A DNA stretch of 63,824 nt, taken from contig NZ_JPMX01000023.1 of NCBI RefSeq assembly GCF_000761485.1, forward strand, positions 25,601-89,424, given 5' to 3'. The notes under the pieces are model-generated. The model did not search any database and was not told the DNA's origin. It saw only the letters and a program-made list of their open reading frames with translations. The stretch is from Modestobacter caceresii (GTDB lineage: Bacteria > Actinomycetota > Actinomycetes > Mycobacteriales > Geodermatophilaceae). This document shows positions 25,939 through 34,784 of the stretch, one piece after another (the first letter of the stretch is position 1; every line of letters starts with the position of its first letter). Position numbers and translations under genes: made by a program.

Positions 25939-27807
25939 TCAGACGAGACTGTCGGCCCAGGCGCGGTGCAGGTCGGCGAACCGCCCGGCCCCGCCCACGA
26001 GCTCGGCGGGGGACCCGTCCTCGACGACCCGGCCGGCCTCCATCACCAGCACCCGGTCGGCGATCTCCACCGTGGACAGCCGGTGGGCGATGATCAGCGC
26101 CGTCCGGTCGGCCAGCAGCGTCTGCAGTGCCCGCTGCACCAGCACCTCGCTGGGCACGTCGAGGGAGCTGGTGGCCTCGTCGAGCACCAGCACCGCGGGG
26201 TCGGCGAGGAACGCCCGGGCGAAGCTGACCAGCTGGCGCTGACCGGCGGACAGCCGCCCGCCCCGCTTGGCGACCTCGGTGTCGTAGCCCTCCGGCAGCG
26301 CCCGGATGAAGGCGTCGGCCCCGATCGCCCGGGCCGCCGCCTCGATCTCGGCCCGGGTGGCGTCCGGCTTGCCGAAGGAGATGTTGTCGGCGATCGACCC
26401 GGAGAACAGGAAGCTCTCCTGGGTCACCATCACCACCGCCCGGCGCAGGTCGGCGTCGGCGAGCCGGTCCAGCGGGACGCCGTCCAGCCGCACCTGCCCG
26501 GCGCCCGGGTCGTAGAACCGGGCGGCCAGCCGGGCCAGGGTGGACTTGCCCGCGCCGGTCGCCCCCACGAGCGCGACGGTCTGCCCGGCCGGGATCGTCA
26601 GGTCCAGCTGCGGGAGCACGGTCGCGCCGCCGTAGCCGAACCGGACGCCGTCGAAGACGACCTCCCCGGCGGTCGGCGAGGGCAGCGGCAGCGGATCGGC
26701 GGGCTCCGGCACGCTGGAGCGCTCCTCGAGGACGCCGGACAGCTTCTCCAGCGCCGCACTCGCCGACTGGTAGCTGTTGTAGAACATCGCGATGTCCTGC
26801 AGCGGGTCGAAGAAGCGGCGCAGGTAGACCAGGAACGACAGCAGGAAGCCGACCTCCAGGTCACCGTCCATCACCCGCAGCGCGCCGTAGCCGAGCACCG
26901 CGACGGTGACCAGGTTGCCGATCATGGTCACCGTCGGCACGAAGACGGCGATCAGCCAGAAGGCGCGGTGGTGGGCCTTCCGGTTGGCCTCGTTCAGCTC
27001 GGCGTGCAGGCCGTCGTTGCGCGGCTCCCGGCGGAACGCGTGCACCGCCCGGATGCCGCCGAAGGTCTCGGTGAACTGGACGATCAGGGCGGCGATGGTC
27101 TGCCGGGTGCGCCGGTAGGCCACCGTGGAGCTGCGCTGGAACCAGCGGCCGACGAGGTAGAGCGCCGGGAGGCCGAGCAGCGCGACCAGGCCCAGGGGCA
27201 GGTCGAGCACCAGCATCAGGACGCCGATGGACACCACGCTGAACAGGGCGGTGAGCAGCCCGTCGAGCCCCTCGTCCAGCAGTTCGGCGAGCGCCTCGAC
27301 GTCGCTGGTGAGCCGGCTGATCGTCTTGCCCGACGTGTACCGCTCGTGGAAGGACAGCGGCAGCCCCTGGACATGGGTGAACACCCGCCGCCGCAGGGTG
27401 AGCAGCACCGCCTGGCCGACCCGCCCGGAGCCGATGAGGAACCGGTAGCGCAGTGCGGCGTCCAGCACGGCCGCGGCGACCATGGCCGCCGTCGTCCAGA
27501 CCAGCGGCCAGGGATCGCCGTCCAGCAGCGCCGGGACGGCGACGTCGATGCCGATCCCGATCAGCAGCGGGCCGGCCAGCCAGGCCAGGTTCTGCACGAC
27601 GATCACGGCCAGCAGCTGCCACAGCACCCGCCGGTGGGGCCGCAGCAGCTCGCCGAGCAGCCGACGGGAGCGGCCGCGGAGGAAGGAGCTGGCGGAGGTG
27701 TCGAGGTCGTCGGCGTCCTCTCCGGCCACGCCCCGCCAGTCGGCGTGCGCGTCGGCCGGTGCGCCGGTGGTGGTGGTCACGGCGGCGCCGGTGCCCGGGG
27801 TGGTCAT
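25939..27807 (-). CDS. heterodimeric ABC exporter, subunit with catalytic Walker B
   Basis: 622 aa half-transporter: six membrane helices (about 75-345) then a nucleotide-binding domain. Walker A is GATGAGKST, Walker B VLVLDEATSSLD (catalytic Glu present) and the switch IIAHR. Its signature is non-canonical, LSAGQRQL instead of LSGGQ. ATG 27807 overlaps the stop of the partner gene (ATGA). Together they form a TmrAB/BmrCD-type exporter with one degenerate ATP site. Substrate (drug, lipid or peptide) unknown. A stop-anchored repeat follows. Confidence 0.88.
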   Translation of the reverse strand: MTTPGTGAAVTTTTGAPADAHADWRGVAGEDADDLDTSASSFLRGRSRRLLGELLRPHRRVLWQLLAVIVVQNLAWLAGPLLIGIGIDVAVPALLDGDPWPLVWTTAAMVAAAVLDAALRYRFLIGSGRVGQAVLLTLRRRVFTHVQGLPLSFHERYTSGKTISRLTSDVEALAELLDEGLDGLLTALFSVVSIGVLMLVLDLPLGLVALLGLPALYLVGRWFQRSSTVAYRRTRQTIAALIVQFTETFGGIRAVHAFRREPRNDGLHAELNEANRKAHHRAFWLIAVFVPTVTMIGNLVTVAVLGYGALRVMDGDLEVGFLLSFLVYLRRFFDPLQDIAMFYNSYQSASAALEKLSGVLEERSSVPEPADPLPLPSPTAGEVVFDGVRFGYGGATVLPQLDLTIPAGQTVALVGATGAGKSTLARLAARFYDPGAGQVRLDGVPLDRLADADLRRAVVMVTQESFLFSGSIADNISFGKPDATRAEIEAAARAIGADAFIRALPEGYDTEVAKRGGRLSAGQRQLVSFARAFLADPAVLVLDEATSSLDVPSEVLVQRALQTLLADRTALIIAHRLSTVEIADRVLVMEAGRVVEDGSPAELVGGAGRFADLHRAWADSLV

Positions 27808-29627
27808 GGGCAGCCCGCCCCGCTCAGGTCGGTGCGGCTCCGGTCGGCGTCGATCGACCCCGCCAGCTCCGACTCCGAGGAGAGCAGCGCCCGGTAGGCG
27901 GGCACCTGCGCGAGCAGGTCGGTGTGCCGCCCGACGGCGGTGATCCGGCCCTCCTCCAGCAGGGCCACCCGGTCGGCGAGCACCACCGTGGAGGCCCGGT
28001 GGGCGACCACCAACGCCGTCGTCTCGGCGAGGACCTCCCGCAGCGCGCGCTCGACGAGGGCCTCGGTGTGCACGTCGAGGGCGGACAGCGGGTCGTCGAG
28101 CACCAGCACCGACGGCCGGCCGAGCACCGCCCGGGCCAGCGCCAGCCGCTGCCGTTGCCCGCCGGACAGCGACAGGCCCTGCTCGCCGATCCGGGTGTCC
28201 AGGCCCCACGGCAGCTCGTGCACGAAGTCGGCCTGGGCCACCCGCAGCGCCTCGGCCACGTCCGCGTCCCCGGCGTCCGGGCGGCCCAGCGTGACGTTCT
28301 CCCGGACGCTCATCGAGAACAGCGTCGCCTCCTCGAACGCCGTGGCCACCACGGTGCGCAGCTGGGCCAGCGGGAGGTCGCGGACGTCGTGGCCGTCGAG
28401 GGTGATCCGCCCGCTCGTGACGTCGTAGAGCCGGGCGACCAGCGCGGTCATCGTCGTCTTGCCCGACCCGGTGGCGCCGACCAGCGCGATCGTCTCGCCG
28501 GGCTCGACCTCGAGGTCGACGTCGGTGAGCACCGGGTCGCCGGCCCCGGGGAAGCGGAACCCGACGTGCTCGAAGCGCAACCGGGCCGGTGTGCCCACCG
28601 GGGCGGGCCGGGCGCCGGGGGAGTCGGTGACGGTCAGCGGGGCGTCGAGCAGCTCGCCGATCCGGTCACAGGCGCTGGCCGTCTCCTGGGCCTGGGCGAG
28701 CAGGAAGCCCAGGGAGAGGATCGGCCACAGCAGCACGGTGAACAGCGCGACGAAGCCGATCAGCCCGCCGACGGTCAGGGCGCCGCTGCCGACCGCCAGC
28801 GAGCCGCCCACCAGGATCACCGCCAGGGTGATCTGCGGCTGGAACTCGAACAGGCACCAGATCAGCGCCAGCGTGCGGACCTTGCCCAGTTCCATGTCGC
28901 GCAGCCGCAGCGCCTTGCGGTCGTAGCGGCCGAAGACCATCCCGCTGCGGCCGAGGGACTTGACCACCCGGATGCCCTGGACGGCCTCCTCCACGTCGGT
29001 GGCCAGCTCGCCCTGCTCGTCCTGCACCAGCCGGGACTCGGCGTTGTACCGCTTCTCCAGGCGCAGTCCGAAGAAGACCAGCGGCAGGGTCGTGGCCAGC
29101 ACCGCGACGCCCAGCGGCCAGTAGGTGACCACCAGCAGCACGCCGACGACGACGCAGGTGAGCAGGTTGACGATCAGGAAGACCGCGCCGAAGCCGACGA
29201 AGCGCCGGATGGTGGAGACGTCGGAGGTCGCCCGGGACAGCAGCTGACCGGAGGACCAGTGGTCGTGGAAGGTGACCGGCAGCCGCTGCAGCCGCTGGTA
29301 CAGGGTGTCGCGGAGGTCGCGCTCGATCTGCAGGCTGCTGATGTTCATCGCCCAGCGGCGCAGGAAGAACAGGGCCGCCTCGGCGACACCGAAGAGCAGC
29401 GCCAGGGCGAGCAGCGGGATGAGTGCGGACCGGTCGCCGCGGGCGATCGGCCCCTCGACGATAGCCGGCGTGAGCAGCGGGACGGCCAGCTGGGCGAGGG
29501 TGGCGAGCAGTGCGCCGGTGAAGGTCAGCGCGATGAGCCCGCGGTAGGGACGGGCGAAGGGCAGCAGCCGGGTGAGGGCCGACAGCCGGCCCCGGGTGTC
29601 GTCGGCGGGGGCGGCGGTCTCGGTCAT
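27804..29627 (-). CDS. heterodimeric ABC exporter, subunit with degenerate Walker B
   Basis: 607 aa half-transporter with six membrane helices (about 32-310) and a C-terminal ATPase. Walker A is GATGSGKTT, the signature LSLSGGQRQR is canonical, but Walker B ends VLVLDDPLSALD, with Asp in place of the catalytic Glu, and the switch reads VVAHR. The Asp sits in the same composite site as the partner's deviant LSAGQ signature, so one site should hydrolyse ATP and the other mainly bind it. It is first gene of the pair. Confidence 0.88.
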   Translation of the reverse strand: MTETAAPADDTRGRLSALTRLLPFARPYRGLIALTFTGALLATLAQLAVPLLTPAIVEGPIARGDRSALIPLLALALLFGVAEAALFFLRRWAMNISSLQIERDLRDTLYQRLQRLPVTFHDHWSSGQLLSRATSDVSTIRRFVGFGAVFLIVNLLTCVVVGVLLVVTYWPLGVAVLATTLPLVFFGLRLEKRYNAESRLVQDEQGELATDVEEAVQGIRVVKSLGRSGMVFGRYDRKALRLRDMELGKVRTLALIWCLFEFQPQITLAVILVGGSLAVGSGALTVGGLIGFVALFTVLLWPILSLGFLLAQAQETASACDRIGELLDAPLTVTDSPGARPAPVGTPARLRFEHVGFRFPGAGDPVLTDVDLEVEPGETIALVGATGSGKTTMTALVARLYDVTSGRITLDGHDVRDLPLAQLRTVVATAFEEATLFSMSVRENVTLGRPDAGDADVAEALRVAQADFVHELPWGLDTRIGEQGLSLSGGQRQRLALARAVLGRPSVLVLDDPLSALDVHTEALVERALREVLAETTALVVAHRASTVVLADRVALLEEGRITAVGRHTDLLAQVPAYRALLSSESELAGSIDADRSRTDLSGAGCP

Positions 29628-29696
29628 GGCCGAGTCAGGCTATGCCGGGGGACCGACCGGGACGAACGGATTAGGAGCCCGGCCGAGTCGCTGGGT

Positions 29697-30710
29697 TCAG
29701 CGGTTCCGGCGGACCCCGAAGACGATGTCCTCCCAGGCGGGGATGCGGGCGCGCGGGTCCTCGTCCTCGCCGTCGAGCAGCGAGCCCAGCACCGCGGTGT
29801 CCTGGTTGTCGGGGTCGACCTCGTCGTAGGCGCTGCGGCGGGGGAGCCCGTCGTCCGGGCCGTCGCCGGCGGGCAGCCCGCCGGTGTGGAGCACCTCGGC
29901 GGGGAGCGCGTCGACCTGGTCGCCCTCGGCCAGGACGGCGTCCCGAGCCCCGTCGTCCCGGGTCCCGTCGGCTGGCCCCTGGTCGTCCGCGTCGCCGTGG
30001 TCGTCGGCCGGCTCGGGGTCGGGCTGCGCCTCGTCCTCGCTGTGCTCGTCGCCGCGGACCACGGAGATGCCCCGGCGGTCGACCGGTGCGGCGGGCAGAC
30101 CGGCCGGGACGTCCGGGACGACCCGGACCAGCCGGGTGCCCTCGGCGAAGTCCATCGTCGTGGCGTCGACCGGGGTCACCGTGCGGGCCGGGATGTCATA
30201 GCTCCAGCGGGTGCTGCCGGACTTGTGCCCGGCCTGCCAGTCCGCACGCACCTGCCAGGTGCCGTCCTCGGCGCGGTGCGCGTCCCAGCCGACGGTCTCC
30301 AGGTCGGTGCCGAGCAGCCGCAGCCGCTCGGACATGAACTGGTCCAGGGGCACGCTGGGCGTGCCCTCGGACAGCCGCACCCGCGCGCCGCGGGCCTGCT
30401 CGGCGACCCGGGCACGCTCCTGGAGCACCGGGTGGGCGAAGCGCATGATCCGCTCGACCCGGGTGCCGGAGGCGTGCGCCACCTGCTCGGGGGTCTCGCC
30501 GGCCCGGATGCGGGCCTGGATGACCCGCGGGGGCAGGTCGTCGGCCACCTCGGCCGCGGGCTGGGCCGGGGCGTCAGCCCGCAGCAGCTGCCGCAGCCGG
30601 TCGTCCACGGGCAGCTCGAAGCGCTCGCCGTCGGTCGAGTCGGGCGCATCCGCGGCGAGCACCAGGTGCCTGCCGTCCTCGGAGAGCGCCACGAGGCGCA
30701 GTGAGCGCAT
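29697..30710 (-). CDS. sepH: septation protein SepH
   Basis: 337 aa from ATG 30710, with GGAGG nine bases upstream. The N-terminal DUF3071 region (MRSLRLVALSEDGRHLVLA) runs to about residue 170 and contains an HTH-like stretch RIRAGETPEQVAHASGTRVE. A long acidic, disordered linker follows, and the C-terminus carries the conserved peptide IPAWEDIVFGVRR. SepH in Streptomyces and mycobacteria binds FtsZ and stimulates its assembly at division sites. Location next to trmH and serC matches Rv0883c. Confidence 0.9.
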   Translation of the reverse strand: MRSLRLVALSEDGRHLVLAADAPDSTDGERFELPVDDRLRQLLRADAPAQPAAEVADDLPPRVIQARIRAGETPEQVAHASGTRVERIMRFAHPVLQERARVAEQARGARVRLSEGTPSVPLDQFMSERLRLLGTDLETVGWDAHRAEDGTWQVRADWQAGHKSGSTRWSYDIPARTVTPVDATTMDFAEGTRLVRVVPDVPAGLPAAPVDRRGISVVRGDEHSEDEAQPDPEPADDHGDADDQGPADGTRDDGARDAVLAEGDQVDALPAEVLHTGGLPAGDGPDDGLPRRSAYDEVDPDNQDTAVLGSLLDGEDEDPRARIPAWEDIVFGVRRNR

Positions 30711-30997
30711 GGGAGCGACCTCCAGGAGGGTTCGGCGCGGTTCGCAGACCGACGCAACGCTAACGGCGGACCCTCGGGCCCGCGCCGCCGACACGCCCGG
30801 TACGGCGCGTCGGCTCGACAGCGGCCCCCGAGGCCTCCTCGCGCTCACCGGGAGGCCCGGTCGCCGCACCCCGCCGCAACGACCAGAATGGACACTTCGG
30901 CAGCCCCGGACCCGCTCGGCCACGTGCCGAGGGGGACGGCGGGACAGCGAGCCGGCGCAGCGCGGCGCCGCACCACAGGAACAGGGGAGGGGCGCAC

Positions 30998-32782
30998 GTG
31001 TGCGGCATCTCGGGTGAGGTCCGGTTCGACGGCGGCGTCGCGGACATGGCGGCGGTCAGCGCGATGTGCGACCAGCTCCAGCGACGAGGGCCCGACGGCT
31101 CGGGCGGCTGGCAGGCCGGGCCGGTCGCACTCGGGCACCGGCGGCTGAAGATCATCGACCTGACCGACGCCGGCGCCCAGCCGATGGTCGACGCAGAGCT
31201 CGGGCTGACGATGGTCTTCAACGGGATCATCTACAACTACAAGGAGCTGCGCGCCGAGCTCCAGGGCGTCGGCTACCGCTTCTTCTCCACCTCCGACACC
31301 GAGGTGGTGCTGAAGGCCTACCACCGGTGGGGCGCGGCCTGCGTCGAGCGGTTCCTGGGGATGTTCGCGTTCGCCGTCGTCGAGCGGGACTCCGGCCGGG
31401 TGGTGCTGGCCCGCGACCGCTTCGGGATCAAGCCGCTGTACCTCAGCCGCGGGCCGGGCCGGGTGCGGTTCGCCTCCTCGCTGCCCGCGCTCGTCCGTGC
31501 CGGGGGCGTGGACACCAGTATCGACCCGGTCGCGCTGCACCACTACATGTCCTTCCACGCCGTCGTCCCGGCGCCGCGCACGATCCTGGCCGGGGTGGGC
31601 AAGCTGCCACCGGCCACGGTGCGCACCTACGAGGCCGACGGCCGGGAGTCCGACTGGGAGTACTGGCGCCCGGTGCACGAGCGGCGGGCCGAGTTCGCCG
31701 GCCTGTCCGCCGGGGAGTGGCAGGAGCGGGTGCTGGAGTCGCTGCGCGTGGCGGTGCGCCGGCGGATGGTCGCCGACGTCCCGGTGGGCGTGCTGCTGTC
31801 CGGGGGCATCGACTCCAGCCTCGTCGTCGGCCTGCTGGCCGAGGAGGGGCAGAAGGGCCTGGCCACGTTCTCCATCGGCTTCGAGGCGGTGGGCGAGCGG
31901 TCCGGTGACGAGTTCGCGTACTCCGACGTGGTGGCCGAGACCTTCGGCACCGACCACCACCGGCTGATGGTGCCCAGCGCCGACGTGCACGCCGGTCTCG
32001 ACGGCGCGGTGGCGGCGATGAGCGAGCCGCAGGTCAGCCACGACGCGGTCGCCTTCTACCTGCTCTCCCAGCAGGTCAGCCAGCACGTCAAGGTGGTGCA
32101 GAGCGGGCAGGGCGCCGACGAGGTGCTCGCCGGCTACGACTGGTACCCGCCGTTGGACGGCGTCCCGGCCGAGCAGGCCGTCGACGCCTACGCGCGGGGC
32201 TTCGTCGACCGGTCGCACGCCGAGCTGGCCACCCAGCTCGCCGACCGCTGGATGGTGACCGACGACGTCAGCCGGGCGCTGATCGCCGAGCACTTCGGCC
32301 GGCCCGGCGCGGAGACGACGCTGGACAAGGCGCTGCGGCTGGACTCGACGATCATGCTGGTCGACGACCCGGTCAAGCGCGTGGACAACATGACGATGGC
32401 CTGGGGCCTGGAGGCCCGGGTGCCGTTCCTGGACCACGAGTTCGTGGAGCTGGCCGCCGCCGTCCCGCCGGAGCTCAAGCTCGCCCACGGCGGCAAGGGC
32501 GTGCTCAAGGACGCCGCCCGCAAGGTCATCCCCGCGGACGTGATCGACCGGCCGAAGGGCTACTTCCCGGTGCCGGCGATCACCGACCTGCACGGCGACT
32601 ACCTGGAGACGGTGCGCGCGGCGCTGCACGCACCGGAGGCTCGGGAACGCGGCCTGTTCCGCACCGACTACGTGGAACGGCTGCTCGCCGACCCGAACAG
32701 CCACCGCACGACCCTGGGCGCCAACCAGCTGTGGCAGGTCGGTCTGCTCGAGCTGTGGCTGCAGCGGCACGGCATCCGCTGA
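30998..32782 (+). CDS. N-acetylglutaminylglutamine amidotransferase (AsnB/AsnO family)
   Basis: 594 aa from GTG 30998, behind GGGGAGGGG. The mature N-terminus begins with the Cys nucleophile (MCGISGEVRFDG) of class II glutamine amidotransferases. The synthetase half carries the ATP loop LLSGGIDSSL near residue 270. The stretches VDDPVKRVDNMTMAWGLEAR and VIDRPKGYFPVPAITDL are, as I recall, diagnostic of the NAGGN branch (TIGR03104) rather than asparagine synthetase. That enzyme amidates N-acetylglutaminylglutamine to an osmolyte. The usual partners, a GNAT/ATP-grasp dipeptide synthetase and an M42 peptidase, are not in this window; an S9 peptidase and a permuted ATP-grasp gene follow instead. 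Confidence 0.85.
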   Translation: MCGISGEVRFDGGVADMAAVSAMCDQLQRRGPDGSGGWQAGPVALGHRRLKIIDLTDAGAQPMVDAELGLTMVFNGIIYNYKELRAELQGVGYRFFSTSDTEVVLKAYHRWGAACVERFLGMFAFAVVERDSGRVVLARDRFGIKPLYLSRGPGRVRFASSLPALVRAGGVDTSIDPVALHHYMSFHAVVPAPRTILAGVGKLPPATVRTYEADGRESDWEYWRPVHERRAEFAGLSAGEWQERVLESLRVAVRRRMVADVPVGVLLSGGIDSSLVVGLLAEEGQKGLATFSIGFEAVGERSGDEFAYSDVVAETFGTDHHRLMVPSADVHAGLDGAVAAMSEPQVSHDAVAFYLLSQQVSQHVKVVQSGQGADEVLAGYDWYPPLDGVPAEQAVDAYARGFVDRSHAELATQLADRWMVTDDVSRALIAEHFGRPGAETTLDKALRLDSTIMLVDDPVKRVDNMTMAWGLEARVPFLDHEFVELAAAVPPELKLAHGGKGVLKDAARKVIPADVIDRPKGYFPVPAITDLHGDYLETVRAALHAPEARERGLFRTDYVERLLADPNSHRTTLGANQLWQVGLLELWLQRHGIR

Positions 32783-32820
32783 CCTGACGTGGCCGCGCTC
32801 ACGGCGCGGCGAGGAACACC

Positions 32821-32866
32821 ACCACGCCGTCCGTCTGCTCCACTCGGGGCCGACGGACGGCGTGGT
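32821..32866 (+). terminator. strong hairpin between the amidotransferase and S9 peptidase genes
   Basis: A perfect 15-bp stem (ACCACGCCGTCCGTC / GACGGACGGCGTGGT) with a 16-nt loop lies 38 bp after the amidotransferase stop. It suggests termination or attenuation before the peptidase gene, so the downstream pair may be expressed at a different level. Confidence 0.7.
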
Positions 32867-32920
32867 GCGGTGTGGCACCCGTCGCGCCGCCCGACCGATC
32901 CCCGACCGAGGAGGTGTGCC

Positions 32921-34777
32921 GTGACCGACGTCCTGCGCCAGACCGGACTGTCCACCGAGGTGCGCCTCGCCGTCGCCGAGATCGCCGGCGCCCCGGGTGC
33001 CTGGTGCCCCAGCCTGGCGCCGACGGGGGACCGGGTGGCCTACGTGAGCGACCGCTCCGGCGTCCCCCGGCTGGAGGTCGCCGCGCTCGACCAGCAGACC
33101 CCGCCGGCGGTGCTGTCCGGTGCCGACGAGGAGGTCGTCTCGGTCGCGTGGTCGCCGGACGGCGGGTGGCTGGCCTACCTGGTGAGCCCCGGCGGCTCGA
33201 TCTGCGCGCAGTTGTGGGCGGTCCGGCCCGACGGCACCGAGCGGCACCTGGTGGCCGGGGAGGACCCGCGGGCCACCGTCTTCGCCGGCGGGTGGACCGC
33301 AGGTGGCCACTACGTCTGCTCGATCGCCCCGGGTGACGGCCCGGGCGCCGACGTCGTCCTGGTCGACGTGGTCAGTGGCGCCCACCGCACCCTGGCCACC
33401 GGCGGCTTCCTCGCCGTCACCGCGGTCTCCGCCGACGAGCGGACGGTGCTGGCCCGGCGGGGTCCGCGCGGGCACCGGCACATCGTGCTGGTCGACGTCG
33501 CCAGCGGCGCCCAGCAGCGGGTCATCCCGCTCGACGCCCCGGGTGGCGGCGCCTCCGAGGACGGCCGGTTCGCCCCGGACGGCTCGGCCGTCTTCCTCCG
33601 CGCCGCGCTCCCGGCCCGGCCCGGGCTGCCGCGCAGCGACCGCACGGCGCTGGTCCGGGTCCCGGTGGACGCCGGTCGGCAGCCGGGCCCGGCCCAGGTG
33701 CTCATCACCCGGCCCGACGCCGACCTGGAGTCCTACGCCGTCCGCGCCGACGGCACGGTGCTGTGCGTGTGGAACGCCGACGGGGTCACCGAGCTGGAGC
33801 TGCGGGACCTGGCCGAGGGCGGCCTGCTGCGCACCGTGCGGCTACCGCAGCCGGTCATGCCCGGCTGGTCGCTGTCGGCCGACGGCGGCACGCTGCTGGC
33901 CGAGCTGACCGGCCCCACGTCCCCCCGCTCGCTGTGGTCGGTACCGCTGGACGTCGACGGGGAGCCGGTGCCGCTGCTCAGCACGCCCCGCCACCCCGAC
34001 CCGCACCTGCTGGTGACGCCGGTCCGGCTGCGCTACCCGGCCGCCGACGGCACCGAGCTGGACGGCTGGCTGTACGCCCCGCCGGGGGTGGACGGCCCCA
34101 ACCGCACGGTGGTGAGCTTCCACGGCGGCCCAGAAGGGCAGGAACGCCCGGACTACCACCCGGTGGCGCAGTCGCTGGTCGCGGCCGGGCTGACCGTCTT
34201 CGCGCCGAACGTGCGCGGTTCGGGCGGGCACGGCCGGGCGTTCATGGCCGCCGACGACCTCGCTGCCCGGGAGGAGTCGTTCACCGACGTCGTCGCCACC
34301 GTCGACCACCTGGTGGCCGAGGGGATCGCGCTGCCGGGGCAGGTCGGTTCGCACGGCTGGTCCTACGGCGGCTACCTGACGCTGGTGGCGCTCACCCGCT
34401 GGCCGGACCTGTTCGCCGCCGGCGCCACGCTGGCCGGGATGAGCGACCTGCGCACCTTCTTCGCGGGCACCGAGCCGTGGATGGCGGCGGCCTCGGTCAC
34501 CGAGTACGGCGACCCGGTCACCGACCGGGACATGCTGGCCGCGATCTCCCCGATGACCGTGCTGGACCGGCTGCGGTCGCCGGTGCTGCTCACCCACGGC
34601 GACCGGGACACCAACGTGCCGGTGCTGGAGTCGATCCAGGCGCACCAGGAGCTGACCGCGCTCGGTGCGCCGGCCGAGCTGCTCCTCCTGCGGGGCGAGG
34701 GTCACACGATCGTGGGACGGGAGAACGTGCTGCACCTGTCGGAGCGGGTCGCCGAGTGGTTCGATCGCTGGTTGTGA
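32921..34777 (+). CDS. S9-family peptidase (prolyl oligopeptidase / acylaminoacyl peptidase type)
   Basis: 618 aa from GTG 32921, behind GAGGAGG. The N-terminal 370 residues form repeated beta-propeller strands (VAYVSDRSGVPRLEV, VAWSPDGGWLAYLV). The C-terminal 250 residues are an alpha/beta hydrolase with nucleophile motif GWSYGGY, the Asp in THGDRDTNVP and the His in GEGHTI. No signal peptide is seen, so it is cytoplasmic. It cleaves short peptides; specificity unknown. Only 7 bp separate it from the permuted ATP-grasp gene, so those two are one operon. Confidence 0.87.
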   Translation: MTDVLRQTGLSTEVRLAVAEIAGAPGAWCPSLAPTGDRVAYVSDRSGVPRLEVAALDQQTPPAVLSGADEEVVSVAWSPDGGWLAYLVSPGGSICAQLWAVRPDGTERHLVAGEDPRATVFAGGWTAGGHYVCSIAPGDGPGADVVLVDVVSGAHRTLATGGFLAVTAVSADERTVLARRGPRGHRHIVLVDVASGAQQRVIPLDAPGGGASEDGRFAPDGSAVFLRAALPARPGLPRSDRTALVRVPVDAGRQPGPAQVLITRPDADLESYAVRADGTVLCVWNADGVTELELRDLAEGGLLRTVRLPQPVMPGWSLSADGGTLLAELTGPTSPRSLWSVPLDVDGEPVPLLSTPRHPDPHLLVTPVRLRYPAADGTELDGWLYAPPGVDGPNRTVVSFHGGPEGQERPDYHPVAQSLVAAGLTVFAPNVRGSGGHGRAFMAADDLAAREESFTDVVATVDHLVAEGIALPGQVGSHGWSYGGYLTLVALTRWPDLFAAGATLAGMSDLRTFFAGTEPWMAAASVTEYGDPVTDRDMLAAISPMTVLDRLRSPVLLTHGDRDTNVPVLESIQAHQELTALGAPAELLLLRGEGHTIVGRENVLHLSERVAEWFDRWL

Positions 34778-34784
34778 CCCTGCG

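Noticed and set aside
30998-32782. Ordinary asparagine synthetase (asnB)
   Set aside because: The family architecture is the same, but the stretches VDDPVKRVDNMTMAWGLEAR and IDRPKGYFPVP are those I associate with the N-acetylglutaminylglutamine branch.
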